Shown piece after piece: positions 17,745 through 27,367 of a stretch of 64,000 nucleotides of DNA. The position numbers were made by a program, and so were the translations under genes. This stretch comes from Nitrosomonadales bacterium. Its GTDB lineage: Bacteria; Pseudomonadota; Gammaproteobacteria; Burkholderiales; Gallionellaceae. Each line of letters starts with the position of its first letter. Position 1 is the first letter of the stretch. The notes beneath the pieces were generated by a model that ran no database searches, was not told the DNA's origin, and saw only the letters and a program-made list of their open reading frames with translations. The stretch spans positions 1-64,000 of the forward strand of contig JACPYR010000017.1 in NCBI GenBank assembly GCA_016195965.1, in the 5' to 3' direction.

Positions 17745-20700
17745 ATGAATAGAAATGAAAGCACACTTAAGAGTGGGCTGCTGCTGGTAGTCGGCTCGAT
17801 AATCGCCGCATTGCTGGCAGGTTGCGGCGGCGGTGGCGGTAGTGGCGGTAGTGGCGGTAGTGGCGGCGGTACTGCCACGATCAGCGGTACCGCAGCTTCC
17901 GGCGCACCTATCGTTGGCCAAGTGGTCGCGATCGATGCGAAGGGCGCAAAATTTTCTGCGACGACCAGCGCGAGCGGCGCTTATACCGTCAATGTGGCGG
18001 GCGGGACAGCTCCATTCATCTTGACGATCATCGGCACCGCAGGTGGTAAAGCGACTACTTTGACCTCGGTGGCTACTGCGCCTGGCCAGACCGTGAACAT
18101 CACGCCGCTGACAGATCTGATTGTATCCACCGCAGCGGGTCAGCCCGGTGGTGCGACACTGGCGACTCTTTGTACTTCGACCGTTGCTGCAGACCAGACG
18201 GCATGTAAGGCAGCACTGACAGCGGCAGCGACACCCGCAAATTTGAGTGCGGCAGTCACAGCAGTGACCAATATGGTTACCGCAACAGCTAGTGCTGTCG
18301 GTGGAGTAAGCAAACCCGATCTGCTGAATGGTGCATTTACCGCGAATGGCACAGGTATGGATAAGGTGCTGGATGCGATTCTGGTTGCTCCTGCAACGAC
18401 CCAAACCGGAACGGGCTCAACGGCGACCGTGACGCTGATCGCGGTTCCCGGCGCGACATTAGGAACGGTGGCGATGCCTGCCATATCGGGCGCTACGGCG
18501 ACTACAACGGTTACGCCCACGACGACAGCGTTGACTACAAGTATCACAACCGCCACGACGGCAGCCACTGCACTGTTGGAAATTCAGTCCTGCCTGGCTT
18601 CGTTGAATGCGCTTTATCCGGTAAGCATGACGACTCCGCCAACAGCAGCACAGGTGGGGGCTTTCATTGATCCAACATTCAGCTTGGCCGGCCCCAGCAT
18701 TGCCGCGAATCCAAATTTTGCGATCAATTTGCTATCTACTGCAGCCACGGCTACAGCAGGCACCAACCCGGGTTTTGCACAGCCCGGATTTTCGATAACG
18801 GTCAGTGCGTTGTCCGATTTTGACTTTACTCCGCAACCGACGGCTGCAACATTGGCCACATCGATGGTCAATTCGGCTGTGAATTTGGCGGCAGCGACTC
18901 CCTATGCTTGGGTCAAGATCAACATGACTACTAGCAATGGCGGTTCTGGAAACTGGAAAATGGTCAAGGGGGCGGCTTACGCGGGTTGCACTGGCGGTTG
19001 GAGAATCGCAGGCCCAGCAGGCCATATCCAGACACACATGCGTGCACGGGTAGTAAAGAATAATTTCGGCGGGATCACCTATACCCGAGAACTTCCATTC
19101 CATATAGCCACCACCAAAGCGATGGCCGAGGGTATCGGTTCTATCGTGGTTACAGGCCCAGGCTTGAGCGTATACGGCAATGCGACTGCTCCGGTCGCGG
19201 CAGCTGTTCCGGCCAATTCGATTACTCTGCTGACACCTCCGGTAGTCGTTGCACCGGCAGTGCAAATACCGGTGATGACGATCAAGAATCAGCTCGTAGG
19301 TAATATCGAGTCTCTGCAAAGTTGCCAGGACCTGGCCGGGACGGCAGCAGTAGCAGGCACTCCTTGTTATGACGAAACGGCGGTCGCACCGGGAGCGGTT
19401 TACACTTACACTGTGTATAACACCGCGATGACTCCTGCGGTATTGTATGCATACCCTGTCCAGATTGCTGCGGTGCCGCTATCCAAGGCCTTTGTGCAGG
19501 CCAACGACAAGGATCTGTTTGCGCAGAACATCACTGCCAGCCCGGCTGGAGTTGTTGCGCTCAATACTGCAGTAACTTCTTTTGCTACTGGTGCAGCACT
19601 GGATAATTTATTGACATTTAGCTATACCCAGTCCCCCGTGTATGGCGCTCAGACCAATAATTGCGGTATTGGCGTGACTGATGCTAATAATGCTGTGGTA
19701 TTGCGGGCAGAGCAAAATGTGGACGGCTTGCCGACTCAACAAACCGGTTGCACGTTCAATACTGCCGGATTGAATTTGGGTAGCCTAGCGAAACCTGCCA
19801 GTGCATTCGGTGGGACAAACAGCTGGATGTATGTAGGCAACATGGTGCTGGGCAATCATCTGGTTTCCTCGCAACCATATGTTGCGACCACGACCACGAC
19901 TACGACTACGACTACAACTACAACTACAACTGCAGCAAGCACGATAGTTGGTTCCTGGTATTTGTCTGGAGGGACCAACTTTGTTGCCGGAGGCGGGCCG
20001 GGAGAGTCAGTGTTGACGTTCTTTGCGGATGGCACCTTCATACACGCGCAGTCGGTCATGCCGGGAACTGTCGCGCAGCAAACGGCGTCGCAAGTATGGC
20101 CAGGTTTGGAGCAAGCTACTTACACCTGGAATGCAAGCACCGGTGTATTGACCAATACCTGCCCAACCGTTGATACCAATGGAACAGCTGGGATTTCAGG
20201 AGTCGCTCCGGGAGGCTACACGGCGTATAAGGGCCTGCCGATTGGCACGGCTTGTCCTTATACTGTTAATACGATAAATGGCGTGACAGTAAGCGGTAAT
20301 ACATTGTCATTGGGCGGGAACACATTTACTCGCGTTGTGGATGCAACTAATCCGATCATTGGCTCCTGGTATTTATCTAGTGGCACCAACTTCGTTGTTG
20401 GGGGAGGCCCGGGAGAATCTGTGTTGTCGTTCTTTGTTGATGGCACCTTCATGCATGCTCAGTCGGTCATGTCGGGTACACTTGCGCAGCAACAGGCGTT
20501 ACAAGTATGGCCGGGTTTGGAGCAAGCTACTTATACTTGGAATGCAAGCACCGGTGTATTGACCCATACCTGCCCAACCGTTGATACCAATGGAACAGCC
20601 GGGATTTCAGGCATCGCTCCCGGAGGTTACACTGCGTACAAAGGCCTGCCAATTGGCACGGCTTGTCCTTATACCGTTAATACGATAACTGGCGTGACAG

Positions 20701-20753
20701 TAAGCGGCAATACGTTGTCAATTGGTGGAAACACATTTACTCGCGCGATGTAA
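17745..20753 (+). CDS. 1002-aa surface lipoprotein with duplicated C-terminal domain
   Basis: The signal ends in lipobox LLAGC followed by a Gly/Ser linker. The N-terminal domain (about 40-240, VNITPLTDLIVSTA) is related to that of the 722-aa lipoprotein upstream. A middle region of about 440 residues is Ala/Thr-rich with few charges. A pure threonine run of about 15 residues (about 715-730) leads into two tandem copies of a 137-aa domain beginning VGSWYLS and containing WPGLEQATYTWNASTG. A Thr linker plus repeated lipocalin-like or beta domains fits an exposed adhesin or binding protein; the function is unknown. GGAG stands before the ATG and a strong terminator follows. Confidence 0.8.
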   Translation: MNRNESTLKSGLLLVVGSIIAALLAGCGGGGGSGGSGGSGGGTATISGTAASGAPIVGQVVAIDAKGAKFSATTSASGAYTVNVAGGTAPFILTIIGTAGGKATTLTSVATAPGQTVNITPLTDLIVSTAAGQPGGATLATLCTSTVAADQTACKAALTAAATPANLSAAVTAVTNMVTATASAVGGVSKPDLLNGAFTANGTGMDKVLDAILVAPATTQTGTGSTATVTLIAVPGATLGTVAMPAISGATATTTVTPTTTALTTSITTATTAATALLEIQSCLASLNALYPVSMTTPPTAAQVGAFIDPTFSLAGPSIAANPNFAINLLSTAATATAGTNPGFAQPGFSITVSALSDFDFTPQPTAATLATSMVNSAVNLAAATPYAWVKINMTTSNGGSGNWKMVKGAAYAGCTGGWRIAGPAGHIQTHMRARVVKNNFGGITYTRELPFHIATTKAMAEGIGSIVVTGPGLSVYGNATAPVAAAVPANSITLLTPPVVVAPAVQIPVMTIKNQLVGNIESLQSCQDLAGTAAVAGTPCYDETAVAPGAVYTYTVYNTAMTPAVLYAYPVQIAAVPLSKAFVQANDKDLFAQNITASPAGVVALNTAVTSFATGAALDNLLTFSYTQSPVYGAQTNNCGIGVTDANNAVVLRAEQNVDGLPTQQTGCTFNTAGLNLGSLAKPASAFGGTNSWMYVGNMVLGNHLVSSQPYVATTTTTTTTTTTTTTTAASTIVGSWYLSGGTNFVAGGGPGESVLTFFADGTFIHAQSVMPGTVAQQTASQVWPGLEQATYTWNASTGVLTNTCPTVDTNGTAGISGVAPGGYTAYKGLPIGTACPYTVNTINGVTVSGNTLSLGGNTFTRVVDATNPIIGSWYLSSGTNFVVGGGPGESVLSFFVDGTFMHAQSVMSGTLAQQQALQVWPGLEQATYTWNASTGVLTHTCPTVDTNGTAGISGIAPGGYTAYKGLPIGTACPYTVNTITGVTVSGNTLSIGGNTFTRAM
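19944..20750 (+). repeat. Tandem 411-bp coding duplication
   Basis: Unit 1 starts at 19944 and unit 2 at 20355, in frame and 411 bp apart. Long stretches are identical at DNA level, for example around TGGAATGCAAGCACCGGTGT, so the duplication is recent. The units differ at scattered mostly synonymous sites. A run of ACN codons (about 19887-19931) precedes unit 1. Confidence 0.85.
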
Positions 20754-20807
20754 TTCTCTGCTAAGGTATTTGACGTGACTCAGGAGGCTAGCTTCCTGAG
20801 TTCGAGT

Positions 20808-20845
20808 AAAAAACGCAAGGATCGAAAGGCCCTTGCGTTTTTTTG
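20808..20845 (+). terminator. Rho-independent terminator after the lipoprotein
   Basis: AAAAACGCAAGG pairs with CCTTGCGTTTTT around a 10-base loop and runs into eight T residues. A second hairpin (CTCAGGA/TCCTGAG, 20780-20800) lies just before it. The A-rich left side makes it usable on the other strand as well. Confidence 0.88.
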
Positions 20846-20877
20846 TATCCGTCAATTTTCAAAGAACGATAAGGGCA

Positions 20878-20945
20878 TGTGGGAGCGGCTTCAGCCGCGA
20901 GAGATTTCAGTGGGAAGCGGCTTCGCGGCTAAAGCCGCTCCCACA
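20878..20945. repeat. REP-like repeat pair in inverted orientation
   Basis: Unit TGTGGGAGCGGCTTCAGCCG at 20878 faces its inverted partner ending AAAGCCGCTCCCACA at 20945, with a third degenerate GGAAGCGGCTTCGCGGC between them. The paired arrangement is typical of REP doublets (BIME-like). Confidence 0.75.
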
Positions 20946-20947
20946 GT

Positions 20948-21282
20948 TTAAGTGAGCTGTTGTTTCAACATTTCGCATAGACCGCTGACTGCCTGACGGT
21001 GAACTTCTGTTTTCGTTTTCGCAAACGTCTTGATCACCAGACCAGCGTTCAGCGTCACCACGCGATCAATCCGGATCCAGCTGGGTTTAGGGAGATGTCC
21101 TTCCAGCAATGCATCATTTTTCAGTGGTATCGCATTAATATGAGGGGAGCGTGAGCTGATTGCCATACCGATGAAGTCGCCATTTCGTCGGGTGTAGTCA
21201 ACACCAATACAGGCCGGCGCTTGGTCGTCGTTGCATCCGAGTATGGGAAAGGCGGTAATACCAGCGCTCCTGCCTTAAACAT
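20948..21282 (-). pseudogene. PemK/MazF-family toxin, frameshifted
   Basis: The first frame reads MFKAGALVLPPFPYSD and RRPVLVLTTPDE, the N-terminal half of a PemK/MazF endoribonuclease. The second half lies in another frame: GDFIGMAISS, then WIRIDRVVTLNAGLV, the C-terminal half. The switch is at GACGAAATGGCGAC (about 21193), where one extra A would restore DENGDFIG and a 111-aa protein, the normal length. Either a one-base deletion killed the toxin or there is a homopolymer sequence error. Its ATG overlaps the antitoxin stop. Confidence 0.8.
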
Positions 21283-21452
21283 GATTCCACACCTCGTCGT
21301 CCGGATTGTCCCAAACACTGGCGAGCGATTTTTCCTGGGCTTGCATCAGATCATTCCACTGTGCCTGTTCCTGACGCGACTTGAGATAGCCGATGAAATC
21401 CAGCACTTCCCTCACTTGCCCCTCCGGCAATGACAATTTCAGCCAATCCCAT
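21275..21452 (-). pseudogene. Antitoxin partner of the PemK-like toxin, frameshifted
   Basis: This gene is too short for the ORF track. AAGGAG and an ATG at 21452 begin a frame that fails, but dropping one G from the GGG after the ATG gives MDWLKLSLPEGQVREVLDFI, a DUF2281/VapB-like antitoxin start, and 58 aa in all ending VWNHV. The total of 178 bases is one more than a multiple of three, as expected. Stop and toxin start overlap (ATGTTTAA). Two single-base homopolymer changes in adjacent genes mean either decay of the module or local sequence errors. Confidence 0.65.
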
Positions 21453-21528
21453 GTTCATCTCCTTCAATAACACTATGTTAACGTTGTTTGTCCAGACTAG
21501 ATCATCCCTTCGACAGCACTCAGCGGCT

Positions 21529-22104
21529 TCAAGCCTTCGACAACAGCTTCAGCGCCTGGCGTATGCCATCCGAGACGTTGACTTCTTTGGGCAATTGCTT
21601 GGCCGCCCAGTCCGCTTCCTTTTCGTTGTAGCCCAGCGCCTGCAGGGCATTGACGATGTCGTTGCTGGCTGATGCGATGGCGGCACCCGGCGTGGCGCTG
21701 GTCACGGCGAACTTGCCCTGCAATTCCAGCAGCAGGCGTTCGGCGGTTTTCTTGCCCACGCCGGGTATCTTGGTGAGCCGCCCGGCATCCTTGTTCGCCA
21801 CCGCGACGGCCAGATCGGCAAGGCTTAAGCCGGATAACACCGAGAGCGCCAGCTTGGGCCCGACGCCGCTGATCTTGAGCAACTGGCGGAACGCGACGCG
21901 CTCCTCGTTGCTGGCAAATCCGTACAGCAGATGCGCATCTTCGCGCACGATCAGTTGCGTGTGCAGCACCACTTTTTCGTGCAGCACCGGCAGGTTGTAG
22001 AACGTGCTCATCGGCACGTCGAGTTCGTATGCCACGCCCTGCACGTCCAGCAGGATTTGCGGCGGATTCTTTTCCAACAATATTCCGGTTAAGCGACCGA
22101 TCAT
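21529..22104 (-). CDS. ruvA: Holliday junction branch migration protein RuvA
   Basis: RuvA tetramers bind four-way junctions and load RuvB. The 191-aa protein has the N-terminal OB fold ([12 protein letters not shown]), two helix-hairpin-helix motifs ([10 protein letters not shown] about 73-82 and [16 protein letters not shown] about 108-123) and the C-terminal RuvB-binding domain (NALQALGY). It lies downstream of ruvC on the same strand, 245 bp away; ruvB is 40 kb off at 62121, so the usual ruvCAB cluster is split. Confidence 0.97.
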   Translation of the reverse strand: MIGRLTGILLEKNPPQILLDVQGVAYELDVPMSTFYNLPVLHEKVVLHTQLIVREDAHLLYGFASNEERVAFRQLLKISGVGPKLALSVLSGLSLADLAVAVANKDAGRLTKIPGVGKKTAERLLLELQGKFAVTSATPGAAIASASNDIVNALQALGYNEKEADWAAKQLPKEVNVSDGIRQALKLLSKA

Positions 22105-22130
22105 TTCAACTCCACCTTTTATAAACTGCT

Positions 22131-22179
22131 GATTAAATCCGTTCGTGGTGAGCTTATCGAATCATGTGCGGATTTAATC
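22131..22179. repeat. Inverted repeat between ruvC and ruvA
   Basis: GATTAAATCCG (22131-22141) and CGGATTTAATC (22169-22179) are perfect complements around TTCGTGGTGAGCTTATCGAA, a sequence that recurs as a dispersed repeat in many proteobacteria. The rest of 22180-22349 has a similar CTTCGACAAGCTGG fragment and no gene. Confidence 0.6.
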
Positions 22180-22349
22180 TACTTGTTAAATTCACCCTTC
22201 GACAAGCTGGTGGAACAACTAGCCATTCGACTAGGCTTCAAACGACGATAGCCAAGTACACCCGCAAGGGGTACGCCGTGGTTGTATGGGGCTGAAGCCC
22301 CGACAACACACGCAGGCTGGTTATCAGGGCGAACGGCCTTCATGCTCTA

Positions 22350-22994
22350 TCAAATCAGCCTCCCGTTCTTCATGCGATACCCCGCCGTTGCCAGTTGGCC
22401 CAAACCTTGCCCGCCATTCGCGTGGGCGATCGCGCAGGCCAGCGCATCTGCCGCGTCCGGGCTGGGGGTGCCGGACAATTTCAGCAGGCGCTGCACCATC
22501 TGCTGCACCTGTTCTTTGTCGGCGTGGCCGTTGCCGACCACGGCCTGCTTGACTTGCAATGCGGTGTATTCCGCCACCGGCAGATTCGCCAGCACCGCCG
22601 CGCAAATCGCCGCGCCGCGCGCCTGGCCGAGCAGCAGCGTGGATTGCGGATTGACGTTGACGAATACTTTTTCCACCGCGACTTGTTGCGGCTGATGCTG
22701 CGCGATCACTTCGCACAGCGAATTCAATATTACTTTTAATCGCTCCGGCAATTCGCCGTCCGGTGTCTTGATGCAGCCGCTGGCGACGTAGTGCAACTGC
22801 TGGCCTTCTTTATCGAGCACCCCAAAGCCCGTCACACGTAACCCCGGATCAATTCCCAATATCCTGGTGTGGGAGGGCGCAAGGGGCAAGGGGCAAGGGG
22901 CAAGGTGAGCATCCTTGGAACGTTCAGCGACGGTTTCCTGAACCTTGAGCCTTGTACCTTGTGTCTTGAACCTTGAGCCTTGAGCTTTGTTCAT
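22350..22994 (-). CDS. ruvC: Crossover junction endodeoxyribonuclease RuvC
   Basis: RuvC resolves Holliday junctions. The catalytic acids are visible in [13 protein letters not shown] (Asp), VEKVFVN (Glu) and SPDAADALA (Asp pair). The ATG at 22994 overlaps the yebC stop (TGATG), which supports translational coupling and gives 214 aa. However, the first 43 residues before RILGIDPG are encoded by short tandem repeats and are absent from normal RuvC (about 172 aa); an internal TTG about 10 codons before RILG could be the real start. The much longer track ORF is the shadow of yebC. Confidence 0.92.
   Translation of the reverse strand: MNKAQGSRFKTQGTRLKVQETVAERSKDAHLAPCPLPLAPSHTRILGIDPGLRVTGFGVLDKEGQQLHYVASGCIKTPDGELPERLKVILNSLCEVIAQHQPQQVAVEKVFVNVNPQSTLLLGQARGAAICAAVLANLPVAEYTALQVKQAVVGNGHADKEQVQQMVQRLLKLSGTPSPDAADALACAIAHANGGQGLGQLATAGYRMKNGRLI
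22869..22991. repeat. Degenerate heptamer repeats at the ruvC start
   Basis: On the + strand, GGGGCAA repeats four times near 22875-22905 and CCTTGAG/CCTTGTA/CTTGAAC units repeat about seven times between 22935 and 22988. They separate yebC from the conserved start of RuvC and are translated if the ATG at 22994 is used. Confidence 0.75.
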
Positions 22995-23719
22995 CAGTGT
23001 TCTATCACCGCCGTCGTATAAACTTCCTGCACATCGTCGAGATCTTCCAGCGCGTCGAGCAGCTTCTGCATTTTCACCGCGTCGTCTCCGGTGAAGATCA
23101 CTTCGTTGGCGGGCTTCATGATGACTTCGCCGAACTCGGGCTTGTAGCCTGCGGCTTCCAGCGCCTGCTTCACGTTGACGAAATCGTGCGGCGAGGTGAT
23201 CACTTCTATGCTGCCGTCGTCGTGGCTGACGATGTCTTCCGCGCCGGCATCCAGCGCGACTTCCATCAGGCCGTTCTCGTCGGTGCCGGGGGCGAAGATC
23301 ATCTGGCCGCAATGTTTGAACAGGAACGATACCGAACCGTCGGTGCCGAGGTTGCCGCCGTTCTTGGTAAACGCGTAGCGCACATCGGCCACGGTGCGGG
23401 TCTTGTTGTCGGTCATGCAATCCACCATCACCGCCGCGCCGTTGATGCCATAGCCCTCGTAGCGCAGCTCTTCATAATTGACTCCATCCAGTTCGCCGCT
23501 GCCACGTTTGATCGCGCGTTCGACGTTGTCCTTGGGCATATTGTTGGCGTAGGCCTTGTCCATCGCCAGGCGCAGGCGCGGATTGCCGTCCGGGTCGCCG
23601 CCGCCCAGCCTCGCCGCGACGGTGATTTCCTTGATCAGGCGCGTGAATATCTTGCCGCGCTTGGCATCCTGCTTGCCCTTGCGGTGCTGGATATTTGCCC
23701 ATTTGCTGTGTCCCGCCAT
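22994..23719 (-). CDS. yebC: YebC/PmpR-family translation or transcription factor
   Basis: The 241-aa protein begins [20 protein letters not shown], the family signature, and contains [14 protein letters not shown]. Members were described as transcriptional regulators, and recent work on YebC-type proteins links them to relief of ribosome stalling. It is placed upstream of ruvC as in many bacteria. A GGAGG stands before the ATG. Confidence 0.96.
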   Translation of the reverse strand: MAGHSKWANIQHRKGKQDAKRGKIFTRLIKEITVAARLGGGDPDGNPRLRLAMDKAYANNMPKDNVERAIKRGSGELDGVNYEELRYEGYGINGAAVMVDCMTDNKTRTVADVRYAFTKNGGNLGTDGSVSFLFKHCGQMIFAPGTDENGLMEVALDAGAEDIVSHDDGSIEVITSPHDFVNVKQALEAAGYKPEFGEVIMKPANEVIFTGDDAVKMQKLLDALEDLDDVQEVYTTAVIEH

Positions 23720-23807
23720 GCTTGCCTCCTAAAACCAGTTATGCATTTCATAAATATTTATCATGCGATGGTATCATTTAGACCGTTGCAACCCAAGTCA
23801 GACCGAT

Positions 23808-25328
23808 ATGACAGAACCTTTGCTGATAGCCAAGAATAACCTGCAAGAACTTTACCTGTTGCCGCAGATGGCCAGCCGCCACGGCTTGATCACCGGTGCG
23901 ACCGGAACCGGCAAGACCGTCACCTTGCAGACGCTGGCGGAAGCCTTCAGCCGTATCGGCGTGCCGGTGTTCCTGTCCGACATCAAGGGCGACCTGTCCG
24001 GCGTGAGCAAGGCGGGCGGCGGCAATGCCAAGGTCGAAGCGCGCGTGGAACAGCTGGGCCTTGCCGACTTCGCGCACCGTGCGTATCCGGTGACGTTCTG
24101 GGACGTGTTTGGCAAGATGGGCCATCCGCTGCGCGCGACGATTTCCGACATGGGGCCGCTGCTGATCGGGCGGATGCTGAATCTCAACGAGGTGCAACTG
24201 GGCGTGCTGTCACTGGTGTTCAAGATCGCAGACGACTATGGCCTGTTGCTGCTCGACCTGAAAGACCTGCGCGCGATGGTGCAGAGCGTGGGCGACAACG
24301 CCGCCGACTTCACCACCGAGTACGGCAATATCTCCACCGCCAGCATAGGTGCGATCCAGCGCGGGCTGTTGCAGATCGAGATGCAGGGCGGCGACCAGCT
24401 GTTCGGCGAACCGATGCTCAACATCGAAGACCTGATGCAGACCGACAGCAACGGCTGCGGCATGATCAACATCCTCGCCGCCGACCAGTTGATGACCTCG
24501 CCCAAGGTCTACTCGACGCTGCTGCTGTGGTTGCTCTCCGAGCTGTTCGAGCATCTGCCGGAGACAGGCGACTTGGATCGCCCGAAGCTGGTGTTCTTCT
24601 TCGACGAGGCGCACCTGCTGTTCAACGATGCGCCCGCCGCGTTGCTGGACAAGATCGAGCAGGTGGTGCGGCTGATCCGCTCCAAGGGTGTGGGCGTGTA
24701 TTTCGTCACGCAGAATCCCGCCGACGTGCCGGACAGGGTGTTGGGCCAACTCGGTAACCGTGTGCAACATGCGCTGCGCGCTTTTTCGCCGCGCGATCAG
24801 AAAGCGGTCAAGGCCGCCGCCGAGACGATGCGCGATAACCCGGCGCTGGATGAGGCGAGCGTCATCACCCAACTGGGGGTAGGCGAGGCGCTGGTCTCAT
24901 GCCTTGATGAAAAAGGCACGCCCAATATTGTCGAGCGCGCGCTGATCGTTCCGCCACAGGCACAGATCGGCCCGATCACCGAGTCCGAACGCAAAGCGAT
25001 CATGCAGGCCTCGCTGCTTGCCGGACATTACGAAAACGTGATCGACCGCGAATCGGCCTACGAGATACTCAAGGGCCGCACGAATGAAAAACAGGGAGAA
25101 GTTCCCGCCCCGCAACCTACCCCGCAAACGCCGCAAGCAAACAGCGGTGGCGGCCTGGGCGACATGCTGGGCGGAATTTTTGGCGGCAGCGGTGGCAACA
25201 GCCGCGCCAGCAGTCGCCAAAGCATAGGCGAAGCCTTCGTCAAGAGTGCCGCACGCTCGATCGGTTCGGCGGTCGGGCGTGAGATCATACGCGGGGTGCT
25301 GGGCTCGATATTGGGTGGCCGCAAGTAA
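23808..25328 (+). CDS. HerA-like DUF853 ATPase (YjgR family)
   Basis: The 506-aa protein has Walker [13 protein letters not shown] (about 27-38), Walker [13 protein letters not shown] and a conserved arginine region [17 protein letters not shown], as in the DUF853/HerA-type helicase-like ATPases such as E. coli YjgR. The biological role is unknown. A Gly/Ser-rich linker ([10 protein letters not shown]) precedes the C-terminal tail. I chose ATG 23808 (MTEPLLIA) over the track start because it matches the family N-terminus. Confidence 0.9.
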   Translation: MTEPLLIAKNNLQELYLLPQMASRHGLITGATGTGKTVTLQTLAEAFSRIGVPVFLSDIKGDLSGVSKAGGGNAKVEARVEQLGLADFAHRAYPVTFWDVFGKMGHPLRATISDMGPLLIGRMLNLNEVQLGVLSLVFKIADDYGLLLLDLKDLRAMVQSVGDNAADFTTEYGNISTASIGAIQRGLLQIEMQGGDQLFGEPMLNIEDLMQTDSNGCGMINILAADQLMTSPKVYSTLLLWLLSELFEHLPETGDLDRPKLVFFFDEAHLLFNDAPAALLDKIEQVVRLIRSKGVGVYFVTQNPADVPDRVLGQLGNRVQHALRAFSPRDQKAVKAAAETMRDNPALDEASVITQLGVGEALVSCLDEKGTPNIVERALIVPPQAQIGPITESERKAIMQASLLAGHYENVIDRESAYEILKGRTNEKQGEVPAPQPTPQTPQANSGGGLGDMLGGIFGGSGGNSRASSRQSIGEAFVKSAARSIGSAVGREIIRGVLGSILGGRK

Positions 25329-25359
25329 GCAACATAAATTCTGTAGGGCGGGGCGAGAC

Positions 25360-25974
25360 ATGAAAGCGATACTGATAGCCAATCCTAAAGGTGGCAGCGG
25401 CAAGACCACGCTGTCGGTCAATATTACGGGCTATCTGGCCAATCGCGGCCAGCGCGTGGCCTTGCTCGATCTGGATCGCCAGCAGTCAGCCGCGCGGTGG
25501 CTGGCGATGCGGCCCGGCTATCTTCCTGCAATAGAATTGCTTGCATCGAAAAAAGATGAAGCGCGCCGCGCCGATATCCTGGTGATAGACTCGCCCGCCG
25601 GGCTGCATGGAAAAAACCTTGATCATGCCATCAAGCTCGCCAGCATAATCATCGTGCCTATAGCACCCTCTTTATTCGATCTGCAAGCCAGCAGGGACTT
25701 CCTGCAAACATTGACTTTGGAAAGTAAAGTGCGTAACGGTTTTTGCCGCATCGGTGTGGTCGGCATGCGCATGGAGATGCGCACCAAAGCGGCTTTTGCG
25801 CTGGAGCATTTTCTGGCGACCTTCGATTTGCCGATACTCGCCTACCTGCGGGAAACCCAGGTCTATGTGAATGCCGCCTTTGAGGGAAAATCCCTGTTCG
25901 ATCTGCCGCCTTATCTTGCCGGGCGCGAGCTGGAGCAATGGGCGTTTTTGCAGGGCTGGCTGGAACAGGAATAA
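25360..25974 (+). CDS. ParA-family ATPase
   Basis: The 204-aa protein has the deviant Walker A KGGSGKTTLSVN at residues 10-21, Walker A-prime region LLDLDRQQSA and Walker B DILVIDSPAG. It is a single-domain ParA/MinD-like ATPase without a visible ParB partner, so it could position a protein complex or chromosome site. It follows the HerA-like gene by 31 bp and may be cotranscribed. Start is ATG 25360. Confidence 0.9.
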   Translation: MKAILIANPKGGSGKTTLSVNITGYLANRGQRVALLDLDRQQSAARWLAMRPGYLPAIELLASKKDEARRADILVIDSPAGLHGKNLDHAIKLASIIIVPIAPSLFDLQASRDFLQTLTLESKVRNGFCRIGVVGMRMEMRTKAAFALEHFLATFDLPILAYLRETQVYVNAAFEGKSLFDLPPYLAGRELEQWAFLQGWLEQE

Positions 25975-26583
25975 TCAAAAAGTTTCTTGGCGTTTGCCCT
26001 GTTCTTGAGTGGCCCTCAGATTGCGCATGCAAACGGAAAACCGTGCTTCTTCTTCCGGGGAGACATGTTGGTCGAACTGAAATAGCTCGTCAGGATCATC
26101 TTCCTGACGGTTTATTCCAGATTTGAAATTCAGCCCGACGATGAAATTTTCTTGCAACATTGCGGTCAAAAGATCTGCCGTGCTGGAAAATTCGCTGTTC
26201 ACCATATAGGCGTCGCTATGCGCCGATTCTTCATCCTTGTAGAACATCGGGCGCTTGCCCGAACCGGTCGTGACCCATGCCCTTTGTAATTTTCCAGGCG
26301 ATGCGGAATCTGCCTTGCCGTGCTTTGCGATGGTCTTCCTGGCGACCGCTTTGAATACGCCGAATGCAGCTCCCGTTTCTTTCCTGAATACGGTGATCAG
26401 TATATTGAGGGATAGACCGTCCGGTGTTTCTCCGGTGGCCCGCAGTCCGCATCCGGTTTGCCGTCCATTGCTGAAATAATCAACCGTCGCCAAATGCTGG
26501 TTCAGTGGAACGATAGGGGCAGGGGAGTCGGCCAGCGCCGGTGTTGACAACAGCACGCCAACAAGAAGAATCCAGTATTTCAT
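25975..26583 (-). CDS. Exported hypothetical protein
   Basis: From ATG 26583 the product is 202 aa with a signal peptide (ILLVGVLLSTPALA-DSP). The mature protein has three cysteines and a charged C-terminus; I do not recognise a family. GGGGAG stands upstream. It converges tail to tail with the ParA gene, with which its stop abuts. Confidence 0.75.
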   Translation of the reverse strand: MKYWILLVGVLLSTPALADSPAPIVPLNQHLATVDYFSNGRQTGCGLRATGETPDGLSLNILITVFRKETGAAFGVFKAVARKTIAKHGKADSASPGKLQRAWVTTGSGKRPMFYKDEESAHSDAYMVNSEFSSTADLLTAMLQENFIVGLNFKSGINRQEDDPDELFQFDQHVSPEEEARFSVCMRNLRATQEQGKRQETF

Positions 26584-26690
26584 TTGCACTCCCCTTCGGC
26601 TTAAATCCTGGCTACGCGTTAAATTATTATTGTACTCTATAAGCTGCGCCGCACATGCAGTACACATTCTGATAGGTCATTTCATACCCA

Positions 26691-26734
26691 CTTTTCCCAT
26701 GAACCGCATGGGGGATGGTGAAACTCTATGCGGC
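26691..26734 (-). repeat. Element at the 3' end of higA, shared with the satellite
   Basis: Read on the minus strand, the last codons of higA and the following 35 bases match 35581-35624 (the end of the XRE gene of the integrated element) at 40 of 44 positions. It includes the hairpin CCCCCATGCGGTTCATGGG. The two antitoxin proteins are otherwise different. Confidence 0.75.
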
Positions 26735-27028
26735 CTTGAGTTGCTGGATGTGGGTGTAGTCGCCTTGCTGTTCCAGCGTCCACACGTCTACAGCCTGCTG
26801 CATCCTTAGCCACAGCCCCGCGCCATTACCCAATAGCTTTCCCAAGCGGATTGCCATATCCGGTGTAACTGGGCGGTGTCCGTTCAGTATCTCAGACACG
26901 GTGCGGCGCGACACGCCCAGCCGGTCGGCAAGCTCGCCTTGCGTGATCCCCAGCTCAGGCAACACCACCTCGCGCAGCAATGCGCCCGGATGGCTGGGTG
27001 CACGTTTTTTGTTTCGTAAAGTATCCAT
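26726..27028 (-). CDS. higA: HigA-type antitoxin, XRE family
   Basis: The 100-aa protein has a helix-turn-helix (ITQGELADRLGVSRRTVSEILNGHRPVTPDMA), the HigA/VapI addiction-module signature. It should bind and neutralise the upstream-encoded HigB and repress the operon. Start overlaps the higB stop (TGATG). Toxin-first order is typical of higBA. Confidence 0.92.
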   Translation of the reverse strand: MDTLRNKKRAPSHPGALLREVVLPELGITQGELADRLGVSRRTVSEILNGHRPVTPDMAIRLGKLLGNGAGLWLRMQQAVDVWTLEQQGDYTHIQQLKAA

Positions 27029-27306
27029 CAGTGATAATCCTCCAAGTCCAGAATGTAAGCGTCTCCATTTTCAAATTCAAACGTGATGCGCCAATTGGCC
27101 GACACTCTCACGCTCCACAGGTTGCGCTTGTCGCCCTTCAAGCGGTGCAGGCGTAAGCCGGGCAAGTCCAATTCTTTCACCTGTTCCGCTGCGTCTATTG
27201 CATCAAGTATCAGGGTAATGCGGGGCGCATAGTCCGCCTGCACACCGCTGACACTGTCTTTAATAAATAGCCGCTCAAGCCCTTTGTGTTTGAAGCTCTT
27301 AATCAT
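27028..27306 (-). CDS. higB: HigB/RelE-type toxin
   Basis: The 92-aa protein (MIKSFKHKGLERLF, then LHRLKGDKRNLWSVRVSANWRITFEFENGDA) is a RelE-superfamily mRNA interferase of the HigB type, acting at the ribosome. Both key segments, KGxxxxxWSVRVxxNWRI and the C-terminal LEDYH, are intact, so the module looks functional. Confidence 0.92.
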   Translation of the reverse strand: MIKSFKHKGLERLFIKDSVSGVQADYAPRITLILDAIDAAEQVKELDLPGLRLHRLKGDKRNLWSVRVSANWRITFEFENGDAYILDLEDYH

Positions 27307-27367
27307 GGCTTATTGTAACCTTATAAGTTACATTGTCAAGCATCGCCTGCGCGCGTGTTCGGTCATG

